64,000 nucleotides of DNA from Brochothrix thermosphacta DSM 20171 = FSL F6-1036 (GTDB lineage: Bacteria; Bacillota; Bacilli; Lactobacillales; Listeriaceae), in the NCBI RefSeq assembly GCF_036884295.1, contig NZ_CP145608.1:1178001-1242000 (forward strand). Direction: 5' to 3'. How positions within the stretch are numbered: position 1 is the first letter of the stretch; each line of letters opens with the position of its first letter. The position numbers and the translations under genes were made by a program. Of the stretch, positions 38,786 to 46,857 are shown one piece after another. Below the pieces are notes generated by a model. The model was given only the letters and a program-made list of their open reading frames with translations, was not told the origin of the DNA and ran no database searches.

Positions 38786-38943
38786 ATGAATAAAAGTTAT
38801 ACGGAAAAAGAAGTGAACACCATTTTATACAATTGGTATGATGATTTCGTCATCTTAAGACGTTACTTAGTGGATTATCATTTTTTGAAGCGTGAAGATG
38901 ATGGTTCATTGTATTATAAATTGGACAAATAAGTCCATAAGAG

Positions 38944-38977
38944 GCCGTTCCAGTGATTTATTGGGAACGGTTTTTTT
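38944..38977 (+). terminator. Terminator after the DUF2087 gene
   Basis: GCCGTTCC and GGGAACGG arms followed by seven T residues, just after the broken gene's stop codon. Confidence 0.85.
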
Positions 38978-38993
38978 GATGAGAAGACTTATT

Positions 38994-39347
38994 TTAAGAA
39001 AACAATATGTGTAGATAGATTAAATTACAAGAGTAGATATATTGTTTACTCCCAGAAGCTGATATTAACAAATCACCCTTAGTTGGGTAAGGATATTTTG
39101 ATTTATACTCTTCAAATAATTCCCTTGATATAAAGGCGTCTGATACTCCGCCAAATGTACCGAATTTATAAAAAGGAATTTCACCATTATCTGAGGTTTC
39201 TTCTTTAAAGATACGTTTATTCATCGCTACAGAACCTAACACTCCTAACTTACGCTGTTCCCAAGTGTCAAATGAGTTAGTTATATAATTCTTTATTATC
39301 TTTATTGGATGAAAATTGCTCTTATAAATAATCTGTATATTGCTCAC
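38994..39347 (-). pseudogene. hsdS: Fragment of a type I restriction specificity subunit (HsdS)
   Basis: The reading frame of 117 codons contains DTWEQRKLG followed by GSVAMNKRIF, IPFYKFGTFGGVSDAFIS and the PTKGDLLISASGS block. This is the start of an HsdS target-recognition domain (usual HsdS length is about 400 residues). After SASGS the homology is lost and the last 17 codons look random. No hsdM or hsdR is nearby, so this is a remnant. The DNA at 39348-39650 has no supported gene. Confidence 0.75.
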
Positions 39348-39650
39348 AGATAAAGTCTGTAAGTCTTATTTAGCGTTAGCAATTTTTTGATTGATGGCAT
39401 AGGAATTAGCGTTCAAAAAGGAGAGTTGAAAATATTTTCAGTGTAACTATACGTGATGATTATATTGTGTGGAAATTGTAATAATTTAAAGGAGCAGTCG
39501 TAAAAAACATATATTTAAAAGAGTTAAAAAGGTATGTGAAACCCTTATTAAACAAAGGTTTTTCTATTGGCATATGAAATCAGGCGGTGATATAGTTGCT
39601 GTGTGAAAGCAGATGTAATCTTTCTCAAAAAAACTGAAAGGATTGATTAT

Positions 39651-40060
39651 ATGAAGAAAAAAGGAATGTTTTTCTTATGTTGTGTACATCTTTAATATTA
39701 GTTTCTACTGCAATGGATGCACATGCATCTACATATAAAAGAACCACCGAAGTAAAAAAAGCCTCACCTTGGTACGGCACCCAAATTACATTACCACGAA
39801 ATGGTTGGTGGTATTCAACGACACGTAAAGCCACACAAAATACGCAAGGAATGAAGGCAAGTAAAAATAAATATAAAATGATTGGTGAAATTACAAATGT
39901 AAATAATGAAAAAGTGAGTACCACTAAGACATTTTCAGCCAAGAATAAAACAGCACAGTATTCTAGGACCTATATGACCGGTGCCAAAACAAAGGTAAGG
40001 TATAAATCTTCAGCTATTAATGTTTTAACAAATAGCGGTTATTTAGAGTGGCTCCCTTAG
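39651..40060 (+). pseudogene. Small secreted protein with a frameshift in its signal peptide
   Basis: The ribosome binding site AAAGGA serves ATG 39651, which reads only 14 codons. The main frame starts at 39677 without a ribosome binding site. Adding one A to the six-A tract (39657-39662) joins them as MKKKRNVFLMLCTSLIL...DAHA, a textbook signal peptide with cleavage after AHA. The mature part, about 110 residues, is basic and rich in Thr, Lys and Tyr, with WWYSTTRKATQNTQG and no cysteine. I do not recognise the family. A bacteriocin-like or cell-surface role is possible given the ABC genes downstream. Confidence 0.6.
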
Positions 40061-40071
40061 GTTAAACAACT

Positions 40072-40116
40072 GCTTGTCACGTTGCTTATTACCTTAAGTA
40101 GTGACAGGCTCTTTTT
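40072..40116 (+). terminator. Terminator between the secreted protein and the ABC cassette
   Basis: GCTTGTCAC and GTGACAGGC arms around a 20-base loop, followed by TCTTTTT. Partial read-through could lower expression of the downstream membrane genes. Confidence 0.75.
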
Positions 40117-40154
40117 ATTTGCTTTCAAACTAAAAAAGTTTATAAGGAGTGACT

Positions 40155-40898
40155 ATGAAAAAACAACGTCTATCTTTCTTACTTATTGGTATCGTTACAA
40201 TACAAGTGATTGCTATTTATTTAGGAAGTAACAACAGTCTTGTTAGATTACCACTGCACCAACAGTTTTTCGTTAATCTATTTGGCGATAATTATATCAA
40301 TCTTATTATGCCGGCGTTATTCATGTGGTTAATAAGTTATCATCTCTCATTGATACATCTCACACATATGCAACAATGGTTTATTATGCGTGGTGGTTAT
40401 TTTGCGTATTACCGTAAACTACTTTCTAAGGCGCTCAAATTAATTAGTGTTTATATTTTGTTAGTTGATGTATTTGGTTTCATTTGTTTGATAGTTGTGA
40501 CTTTAGGTAATCGTGTGGAACATGTGAAAGAAAGTATTTTTTCAGCGCTACCATCTTTTGGAGCAGTCTTGTATTTAATTGCTAGTCAGTTTTTAAGTTT
40601 ATTATTTTTAGCATTACTGGTTCTAATTATGACTCTCATTGTTAATTATCAGTGGGAAGCGGTCATTTATCCATATCTCGTTTATGCAATTGTACCGATA
40701 CCGTTGGCTTATGCTTTAGATATTTGGCCTGAACGTTATATTCCGTTAACTTATTATGAAACATTGGTGATGGGTAATGAGCCTGATTCAGTCCTACATT
40801 ATTTTGGACAGCTAGGTGTGTTATGTCTCTTTTGTTTGTTATTGGCAAGCATTTATTTCATGTTTGCGAAGTTGAAAATTAAAAAAGGGAGCGATTAA
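40155..40898 (+). CDS. Multi-pass membrane protein of an ABC cassette
   Basis: 247 residues with about six hydrophobic helices and short charged loops, resembling ABC-2-like permeases in layout but with no motif that I can name. The frame is open from a GTG at 40149, but the ATG at 40155 fits AAGGAG. Its stop directly abuts the ATPase gene, so it is the likely membrane partner. Confidence 0.65.
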   Translation: MKKQRLSFLLIGIVTIQVIAIYLGSNNSLVRLPLHQQFFVNLFGDNYINLIMPALFMWLISYHLSLIHLTHMQQWFIMRGGYFAYYRKLLSKALKLISVYILLVDVFGFICLIVVTLGNRVEHVKESIFSALPSFGAVLYLIASQFLSLLFLALLVLIMTLIVNYQWEAVIYPYLVYAIVPIPLAYALDIWPERYIPLTYYETLVMGNEPDSVLHYFGQLGVLCLFCLLLASIYFMFAKLKIKKGSD

Positions 40899-41558
40899 AT
40901 GAGTTTATTAGAATTGAAAAATGTTATTAAAACATTCAAAAGAAAACGCATTTTACATGGTGTTTCACTCGAGGCAGATAAAGGGATGATTATTGGTATT
41001 TCAGGTGCTAATGGCTCTGGAAAAACAACCATATTACGCTTATTAGCGGGATTGGTTTATCCTGATAGTGGTAAGGTTTTTGTGGGGAATCAACAATTGC
41101 AAGTAGGCGATATTCCTCAGTCAGTGGGTGTTTTATTGGAGACGCCAGTGTTTATTAATAATCGTACAGCCATTGATAATTTAATGCTATTAGCTAATAT
41201 TCGTGGGGCTATCAAACAGTCAGATATTGAAAAATGGCTGTTGCGTTTTGGTTTGGAAGAAGATAAAAATTTGAAAGTAAAAACATATTCTTTGGGGATG
41301 AATCAGCGTTTAGGTTTGATACAGGCAATGATGGAAAAACCGGAGGTGCTGTTACTCGATGAACCGACAAATGCTTTAGATGATTATTATAAAACTATTT
41401 TTTATGATACGTTACTGGAAGCGAAGGCGAATGGCACAACAGCGGTTATTGTGTCGCATGATCAAATTGAATTAGCGAAATTGTGTGATCGTGTCTATCG
41501 GATTGAGGAGGGACGTTTATCAACGAAGACGGCAGCGTTAGAAAGTGCAGGGAAATAA
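40899..41558 (+). CDS. ABC transporter ATP-binding protein
   Basis: A 219-residue single ATPase domain: Walker A GANGSGKTT, Q-loop region VGVLLETPVF, signature YSLGMNQRLG, Walker B VLLLDEPTN, and H-loop SHD. The VLLETP and SLGMNQRLGLI patterns are typical of the BcrA-like subfamily linked to peptide-antibiotic resistance or self-immunity. Three membrane-protein genes surround it. Role inferred, not shown. Confidence 0.85.
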   Translation: MSLLELKNVIKTFKRKRILHGVSLEADKGMIIGISGANGSGKTTILRLLAGLVYPDSGKVFVGNQQLQVGDIPQSVGVLLETPVFINNRTAIDNLMLLANIRGAIKQSDIEKWLLRFGLEEDKNLKVKTYSLGMNQRLGLIQAMMEKPEVLLLDEPTNALDDYYKTIFYDTLLEAKANGTTAVIVSHDQIELAKLCDRVYRIEEGRLSTKTAALESAGK

Positions 41559-41596
41559 TCAAGGTATTAATCCCTTATATCATCGTTACATTACTA

Positions 41597-42229
41597 ATGT
41601 TATTATTTTTGAAAAATTATCAACCGTTTTTAATTGATCCTAACAAGACGCCTCATTTAAATGATTGGTTGTTGGATATAACAGGGTCGCTAATGATCGT
41701 TTTTTTAATGCCTTTGCTGATGTTACTTATTACTTTTACAATAACGAAGCAGCTATGGACCGGTTTTGGTAGTTTTATCTTTTTACGATTTAAATCACGT
41801 GCAGCATTAATGAAAAAATATTGCGTGCTTATACTCATTAATGCCAGTTGTTTGGTACTATTAGTGTTTTTTTTAGGATGGTTATTAGCTCCTGAAACTG
41901 GTAGAGAAAGTGTTTTAAGCGATATGTTGCCTTTTGAAAACAATGGATTTATCGTTGTTTCACGATTGCTTACTTTATGGCTAACACTTGTTATGATTGG
42001 CCTGCTCTACTTAATGGTTGTTTTTAAACTCAAAAGTATTGGGATTACATTTGCAGTAATCTTTGCTTTTAATGGTATTTTATATGCCTCTGCTCGCGAT
42101 GCGTACTTTTTACCTTGGTGGTTCCCTGGGAAAATGCTGTTTTTGCCTGTGTATTGGCAACAAAATATACCACTACAGTTTGTTAATTTAGTGTATGTGC
42201 TTGAAACAATCGTCTTACAAAGTATGTGA
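41597..42229 (+). CDS. Membrane protein of the ABC cassette
   Basis: About 210 residues with four or five predicted helices; no recognised family. The ATG at 41597 has no ribosome binding site and lies within a hydrophobic stretch. The frame stays open back to the end of the ATPase gene without a standard start codon, so the N-terminus may be longer, using a rare start coupled to the ATPase stop, or damaged. Confidence 0.5.
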   Translation: MLLFLKNYQPFLIDPNKTPHLNDWLLDITGSLMIVFLMPLLMLLITFTITKQLWTGFGSFIFLRFKSRAALMKKYCVLILINASCLVLLVFFLGWLLAPETGRESVLSDMLPFENNGFIVVSRLLTLWLTLVMIGLLYLMVVFKLKSIGITFAVIFAFNGILYASARDAYFLPWWFPGKMLFLPVYWQQNIPLQFVNLVYVLETIVLQSM

Positions 42230-42266
42230 TTAAAGGGATTGATTTTACGGTTATGAGGAGAAAACG

Positions 42267-42845
42267 ATGAACATAAAAACCATTGTATTAGTGATTTTAT
42301 TATTTTTAATAGTCATTACAGAACAACAAGTAGATGGGCCGAGTATGATTACTGCAGGGGAATTAATGTTTAATGGAAAGTACGTGGTCGGTGAAAATAT
42401 CATTTGGCTTGGATATACAATCACGGTGCTACTTCTTAGTAGTAAAAGTAAAGAAGTCGGTCTGGATTACTCATTTCGATATATCAGGCATCGTAATCGG
42501 AATCATCTTTTTTGGAAGACCTTTTGGAAAGGTACCGTTCGTTTAGTTTGTTATGTTAGTATGACTACAGTGATGTATGCCTATCAGGACGTTATAACAT
42601 TAGCTTTATTGAAAGGGCTATTTCAAACATTTTGTGGGCTGATTATTTTAACACTTATCATCCAGATTAGTAGGATATTATACGGCTATAAACGAATGTT
42701 ATTCTTAGTATTGTTGAGTTTGTTTGTTTGTATATACCCACAGTTTAATATGACAAGCATTTCAGCACTTTTAAGTGTTGTATTGACTCTTTTAGTAATG
42801 ATATACACCAGTAGAGTTATCTTTTTACGAGCGGATACTCGTTAG
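42267..42845 (+). CDS. Membrane protein of the ABC cassette
   Basis: 192 residues, start ATG behind GAGGAG. An N-terminal hydrophobic helix, a loop, then about four more helices; a central basic stretch (YIRHRNRNHLFWKTFWKG) lies in a probable cytoplasmic loop. No known family recognised. Last gene of the cassette, followed by a terminator. Confidence 0.6.
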   Translation: MNIKTIVLVILLFLIVITEQQVDGPSMITAGELMFNGKYVVGENIIWLGYTITVLLLSSKSKEVGLDYSFRYIRHRNRNHLFWKTFWKGTVRLVCYVSMTTVMYAYQDVITLALLKGLFQTFCGLIILTLIIQISRILYGYKRMLFLVLLSLFVCIYPQFNMTSISALLSVVLTLLVMIYTSRVIFLRADTR

Positions 42846-42921
42846 TGATAAGTAGGATATGAAGCGGCTAAGAGTAATAGGGTTACAGCTTTAATTTTGT
42901 TACGTCAATTTAATAGATAAT

Positions 42922-42955
42922 AAAACCACTTGCTATTACTTTGGCAAGTGGTTTT
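42922..42955. terminator. Bidirectional terminator
   Basis: AAAACCACTTGC and GCAAGTGGTTTT form a perfect 12-base hairpin with A and T flanks, between the convergent ABC cassette and the minus-strand gene ending at 42963. Confidence 0.85.
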
Positions 42956-42962
42956 AGCGTAT

Positions 42963-43145
42963 TTAGTTATTTTTGGCAGTTTTTCTATCATCAATATAGC
43001 GTAGAAGCAAGTAAAAAAAACCGAAAGACACAACGCCTTTTATAAAACGGCCGAACATGCCTGGAATAATTGTTTCAATGTTAAAAATGATATGAACTAA
43101 TAATAGCGCTCCGAAAATAATCAGTAAAAACAGTCTGTTCTTCAC
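42963..43145 (-). CDS. Small two-helix membrane protein
   Basis: 60 residues: a short basic start (MKNR), two hydrophobic helices (about 5-21 and 36-48) and a basic tail. Function unknown. It overlaps the end of the HxlR regulator gene upstream by one base, so it is probably co-expressed with it. Confidence 0.55.
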   Translation of the reverse strand: MKNRLFLLIIFGALLLVHIIFNIETIIPGMFGRFIKGVVSFGFFYLLLRYIDDRKTAKNN

Positions 43146-43477
43146 TAATCAACACGCTCCTTAGGGCGGCTACAGCAATCTTCGCCCCAATCATTGAGTG
43201 CTTCGATGATAGGGTATAAAGTTTCGCCATCTTTTGATAAAGAATACTCGACGCGTGGGGGATTTTCTTGATAATCTTTTCGTATGACCATATCATGAGC
43301 GACAAGATCATCGAGCGAACGTGTTAACATGATGGTTGTAATGCCTGTGATGGTTCTTTTCAGTGTATTGAAACGAATGGGGCCTTCTTGTCCAATATGC
43401 CAAATAATAGACACACGCCATTTTCCACCAATAACAGACATCACATCTGTAATCGCACAACTTTGCATTTTGTTCAT
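43145..43477 (-). CDS. HxlR-family winged-helix regulator (HypR-like)
   Basis: 110 residues with the HxlR pattern: an N-terminal Cys (MQSCAI, Cys7), VIGGKWRVSIIWHI, RFNTLKRTITGIT and the C-terminal PRVEYSLS wing. The frame opens at 43540, but the ATG at 43477 follows AGGAGG and gives the usual N-terminus. In Bacillus HypR, a conserved N-terminal Cys senses hypochlorite or disulfide stress and controls a nitroreductase. Here a nitroreductase gene is divergent next door, so a similar redox role is likely. Confidence 0.82.
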   Translation of the reverse strand: MNKMQSCAITDVMSVIGGKWRVSIIWHIGQEGPIRFNTLKRTITGITTIMLTRSLDDLVAHDMVIRKDYQENPPRVEYSLSKDGETLYPIIEALNDWGEDCCSRPKERVD

Positions 43478-43645
43478 TAGATGCCTCCTGTCATTCTTTT
43501 TTATTACTATAAATATAGCTTTTTTTACTGTCAATTGCAATCAGTTAAGTAGTTACAAAAATGTGCGTACTTGTATTTTTTTGTTTAATACCTATACTTA
43601 AAGGACTAGGTAATTTATTAAATGAAAAGAGAAGGTGCACAAAAA

Positions 43646-44260
43646 ATGGATTTAGAAAAAGTAATAAAAGAACGAAAAGCAGTAAGGCATTATAAAGAAA
43701 ATGTGACAATTCCAAAATCAGAGATTGAGGAACTTTTACGTTTGAGTTCACAGTCACCGTCAGGTCATAACTTACAAAGTTGGCGTGTCGCAGTCATTAC
43801 AAATAACGAGCTACGTGAAAAAATTAAACCGTTTGCTCATGATCAAGAACAAGTCGTTACAGCGTCAGCATTGCTTGTGTTTTTTGCAGATACTCATTCA
43901 GCTGAGCGTCTGGATGACATCTATAAACAAGACGTTGCTGAAGGATTTTTACCTGCCGAAATGTTAGAAGCTAAAATAGCTGACTCACATGCTTATCATG
44001 CTACTTTAACAGCGCAACAATTAACAGAAAATGCGATTATTGATACGAGCTTATTCGTAATGCACTTTATGTTATTAGCAAAAGCAAAGGGGTATGATAC
44101 GGTGCCAATGCGCGGTTTTTCAGCAGATGCAATTGATGCTCTTGTTGAAACACCGGCTAATTACAAACCGTTATTATTGATGGCAATTGGAAAAGCAGAA
44201 AAAGAGGGTTATGGAACATCACGACTAGCTATTGATGAATTTGCAGAATTTATCCAATAA
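43646..44260 (+). CDS. Nitroreductase-family flavoprotein
   Basis: 204 residues with the FMN-binding pattern of the family: RKAVRHYKE near the N-terminus, SPSGHNLQSWR, and a C-terminal IGKAEKEGYGTSR. Members reduce nitro compounds, quinones or flavins with NAD(P)H. The frame opens at 43622, but the ATG at 43646 gives the typical start and has AAGGTG upstream. It is divergent from the HxlR regulator with a 168-base control region that includes TACAA-N12-TTGTA (43554-43575), a possible operator. Confidence 0.85.
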   Translation: MDLEKVIKERKAVRHYKENVTIPKSEIEELLRLSSQSPSGHNLQSWRVAVITNNELREKIKPFAHDQEQVVTASALLVFFADTHSAERLDDIYKQDVAEGFLPAEMLEAKIADSHAYHATLTAQQLTENAIIDTSLFVMHFMLLAKAKGYDTVPMRGFSADAIDALVETPANYKPLLLMAIGKAEKEGYGTSRLAIDEFAEFIQ

Positions 44261-44312
44261 AAAAATAATATAGAGCGACACAATGTTTATCTTTCCCCGC
44301 TCATTTCCTCAA

Positions 44313-44347
44313 AAAAAGAAGAACTCTATTGTAGAGTTCTTCTTTTT
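44313..44347. terminator. Bidirectional terminator
   Basis: AAGAAGAACTCTA-TTG-TAGAGTTCTTCTT, perfect, with A and T runs at its sides, between the convergent nitroreductase and YczE-like genes. Confidence 0.9.
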
Positions 44348-44363
44348 CGATGTTAAATTTTCT

Positions 44364-45002
44364 TTATAGTCCGTTCTTTTTAACAATAAAAGCTTCAAAA
44401 GCTTTTTTAGTCAGTGAAATTGTGAAAGTAAGTAACACTAAGCTAATAATTGTACCTTCTCTTACGACAAAGGGTAAAGAACTAGCGACAGAGATAATAA
44501 TAGAAATTGTTACTGAGAAAATATCGATACCATAACGTAATTTTGCAAAAGGGATAGGATGTTTATTAGAAATCTCTACGCAAACACTTTCAATCGGGAA
44601 AGCAAGCGTTTTTAAATTTAAGACCATACCTGTACCCAACCCAGCAACAATCGACCCTAACATAAATAAACCTAATTTACTTGCATAATGTGTAATCTGA
44701 ATGGCATCAAATACTTGGTATGTGAAAAAATTAATAACGAAGCCAAGTGATAATACTGCAATGGCTTGTATCAAATAGGCCAACGGTTTTTTTGCTTTTG
44801 TGAGATAAATATATAACATTAAAAAGCAAAGGTTAACAATCGTCGTCATTGTACCCACTTTAACTTTGAATAGACCAGCTAAGCTTAAATTTAAAGCATT
44901 GAAGCTGCTTACTCCAACATTTGCAGCAATAGTTAAACTAATTCCAAAACCTGTTAATGTATAAAATAATAACGATAAAAATAATAAACCTGTTTTTTTC
45001 AT
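44364..45002 (-). CDS. YczE/YitT-like integral membrane protein
   Basis: 212 residues with about five or six helices. The pattern GFGISLTIAANVGVSSFNAL in the first half and the GLGTGMVLNLKTLAFPIE region are typical of the YczE/YyaS family, whose molecular function is not established. It is divergent from the Crp/Fnr regulator at 45115, a pairing that suggests local control. Confidence 0.75.
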   Translation of the reverse strand: MKKTGLLFLSLLFYTLTGFGISLTIAANVGVSSFNALNLSLAGLFKVKVGTMTTIVNLCFLMLYIYLTKAKKPLAYLIQAIAVLSLGFVINFFTYQVFDAIQITHYASKLGLFMLGSIVAGLGTGMVLNLKTLAFPIESVCVEISNKHPIPFAKLRYGIDIFSVTISIIISVASSLPFVVREGTIISLVLLTFTISLTKKAFEAFIVKKNGL

Positions 45003-45114
45003 GTGAACATCATTCCTTTCACTTGTAATATATCAAGAAACGATAGATAATAATGTGAGATATAGCACATTTTTCGAATAAAAAATTTAAGGAAACTAAG
45101 ATTAGAGGTGCATA

Positions 45115-45786
45115 ATGAAAAAAATAAGCTTGAGTAATGCTCAACACTATAAAAAATTATGGCAACCTGTCAGTAATTTGACATCATTTCAAATTGAAGA
45201 AGTTGCTCACATTGAAACATTTGAAAAAGGGCAACACATCATTCGTCATGATGAAGGAACAGAAACCTTATTTATTTTATTACAAGGGAAAGCAAAAATA
45301 TACTTATTACATGAAGACGGTAAACAACTAATCGTGCACTTTGTTCAAAAAGGGGAGTTAATCGGTGAACTGAGTTTGCTTGGTGTTGAAGAACGGACAA
45401 AAGATGTGGTTGCACAAATCGATTGTATTTGTCTTGCTATTCCATTAGCCGACAATAAAGAACGATTATTAACAGATATAAACTTCTTACAACAATTAAA
45501 TGTTTATTTAGCTAAAAAAATGTTGAATCGGACAGAACGTTTTGGTCAAGGGTTAAATTATCCATTGCTTAATCGACTCGCCGCTTTTATTTTATATACT
45601 GAGAATGAAGGGCTCTATCATGAAAAACATACCGAGGTAGCAGAATATTTGAGCAGCAGCTATCGTCACCTGTTGCATACTTTTGAACAATTGCGTGAAA
45701 AAAACATCATTATCAAGGAAAAACGAGGTTATCGTATTATTGATCGTATGGAGTTAGAACGTTTGGCAGGGGAGATAAAGAGTTGA
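45115..45786 (+). CDS. Crp/Fnr-family transcriptional regulator (YeiL-like)
   Basis: 223 residues: an N-terminal cyclic-nucleotide-binding-type beta roll (about 20-130, with GKAKIYLLHEDGK and GELIGELSLLG) and a C-terminal winged helix (about 150-215, EVAEYLSSSYRHLLHTFEQL). It lacks the Fnr cluster of N-terminal cysteines. The overall pattern resembles YeiL, a stationary-phase regulator in enteric bacteria. Effector unknown. Confidence 0.82.
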   Translation: MKKISLSNAQHYKKLWQPVSNLTSFQIEEVAHIETFEKGQHIIRHDEGTETLFILLQGKAKIYLLHEDGKQLIVHFVQKGELIGELSLLGVEERTKDVVAQIDCICLAIPLADNKERLLTDINFLQQLNVYLAKKMLNRTERFGQGLNYPLLNRLAAFILYTENEGLYHEKHTEVAEYLSSSYRHLLHTFEQLREKNIIIKEKRGYRIIDRMELERLAGEIKS

Positions 45787-45846
45787 TTATCAAGACTTTA
45801 TAATATGCCTACGAAGTTATTATCTTATAAAAAAGGAGATGGGAAG

Positions 45847-46746
45847 GTGCTACTTAATCAATTGAAATATTTTGTTGCTGTTGTTGAAAATAATAGTTTT
45901 ACAGAAGCTGCGAGTCGTTTATATATGTCGCAATCAGCGGTTTCTCAACAGATTCAAGTGTTGGAAGAAACACTAGGCGTTGTATTATTAACAAGACAGC
46001 ATCGCCGTTTTCAATTAACACCAGCAGGCAACCATTTTTATCAACGGAGTAAGATGATTCTTGCACAAGTTGATGAAATGACCAAAGAAACCATAACGAT
46101 TGGCACAAATGAGGAAGTAGAACTCAAAATTGGTTATTTACGTGTGTATGGTGGTCAAGAACTACATGAAGCCATTACGCAGTTTTCAGAAATATATCCT
46201 GAAATTACCCTAAGTGTGATAAATGGGACGCACGAAGAACTTTACCATGAAATAATAAATGATCGTGTTGATATTATTTTAAGCGACCAGCGTCGTGCTT
46301 TTTCAGATGAATGCGTGAATTTTGAGTTGGTGAAATCACCTATGTATGTTGAGATATCGAAGCGGCATCCATTGAGTGAAACAAACATACTGACCTTGAA
46401 AATGTTAGAAAATACACCATGTATTTTAATCGCTGCCAATGAACAAAAAGCAGTCGAAGAGGAGTATTACAAAAATACACTTGGTTTCAGTGGTCATTTT
46501 ATCTTTGCAGAAAATTTAGAGGCTGGCCGCTTGTTAGTAGCAGCCAATCAAGGTTTTCTTCCAATCGAAAGCGTCGGAACATTGGCGCCCGTCACTAGCA
46601 GAGTTAAGCGACTTCCCTTATACAGAACTGAGCAACCCATTATCAGAAATTATTGTGCGTTTTGGATGAAAAGAACAGCTAACTACTATATTGAAGAATT
46701 TGCACTGATTTTACAAAAGTTATTACAGAAAGATGCCACTCTATAA
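45847..46746 (+). CDS. LysR-family transcriptional regulator
   Basis: 299 residues: an N-terminal helix-turn-helix (NQLKYFVAVVENNSFTEAA, SQSAVSQQI) and a periplasmic-binding-like effector domain (about 90-295). The frame opens at 45805, but GTG at 45847 is correctly spaced from AAAGGAG and gives the usual start. It precedes the CMD-AKR-cupin genes in the same direction, is closed off by a terminator, and a perfect palindrome lies just after it; it is the obvious candidate activator of those genes. Confidence 0.88.
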   Translation: MLLNQLKYFVAVVENNSFTEAASRLYMSQSAVSQQIQVLEETLGVVLLTRQHRRFQLTPAGNHFYQRSKMILAQVDEMTKETITIGTNEEVELKIGYLRVYGGQELHEAITQFSEIYPEITLSVINGTHEELYHEIINDRVDIILSDQRRAFSDECVNFELVKSPMYVEISKRHPLSETNILTLKMLENTPCILIAANEQKAVEEEYYKNTLGFSGHFIFAENLEAGRLLVAANQGFLPIESVGTLAPVTSRVKRLPLYRTEQPIIRNYCAFWMKRTANYYIEEFALILQKLLQKDATL

Positions 46747-46762
46747 ATGAGCGGCTTTTTTT
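46735..46762 (+). terminator. Terminator of the lysR gene
   Basis: GCC-A-CTC and GAG-C-GGC arms followed by seven T residues; it overlaps the lysR stop codon. Confidence 0.65.
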
Positions 46763-46781
46763 GTATAAGTAATACTTATAC
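46763..46781 (+). promoter_or_regulatory. Palindromic operator, candidate LysR-type box
   Basis: GTATAAGTAATACTTATAC is a perfect inverted repeat (nine-base arms, one central base). It contains the T-N11-A spacing of LysR boxes and ends 19 bases before the -35 of the downstream promoter, a typical activator position. Confidence 0.65.
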
Positions 46782-46800
46782 TAGCGATTAGTAACTCAAA

Positions 46801-46829
46801 TTGATAGGGCATTATCCAAGTATTACAAT
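46801..46829 (+). promoter_or_regulatory. Promoter of the CMD-AKR-cupin operon
   Basis: TTGATA, a 17-base spacer, and TACAAT. The next gene starts 29 bases later behind GAGGGGG. Confidence 0.75.
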
Positions 46830-46857
46830 GAATGTATCATAGAAGAGGGGGAAGAAA

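Larger units (their letters stand above)
37592..38932 (+). pseudogene. DUF2087-domain protein, split by IS30 copy 2
   Basis: The gene starts at ATG 37592, overlapping the MFS stop and behind GGAGG. After VIANDFSM it is broken by the IS. Excising the element and one ATG duplicate gives NDFSM-NKSYTEKEVN in frame through YLVDYHFLKRE to the TAA at 38930-38932, about 91 residues. The YTEKEVN..I...YDDFVILRRYLVDY pattern is the DUF2087 signature, found in small proteins often fused to or encoded with helix-turn-helix regulators. Coupling to the MFS gene suggests a regulator of it, an inference. Confidence 0.85.

Noticed and set aside
39480-39570. Short frame KNIYLKELKRYVKPLLNKG upstream of the secreted-protein gene
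   Set aside because: It reads like a protein N-terminus and has GGAG upstream, but there is no start codon (GTA) and it stops after about 25 codons; too little to call.
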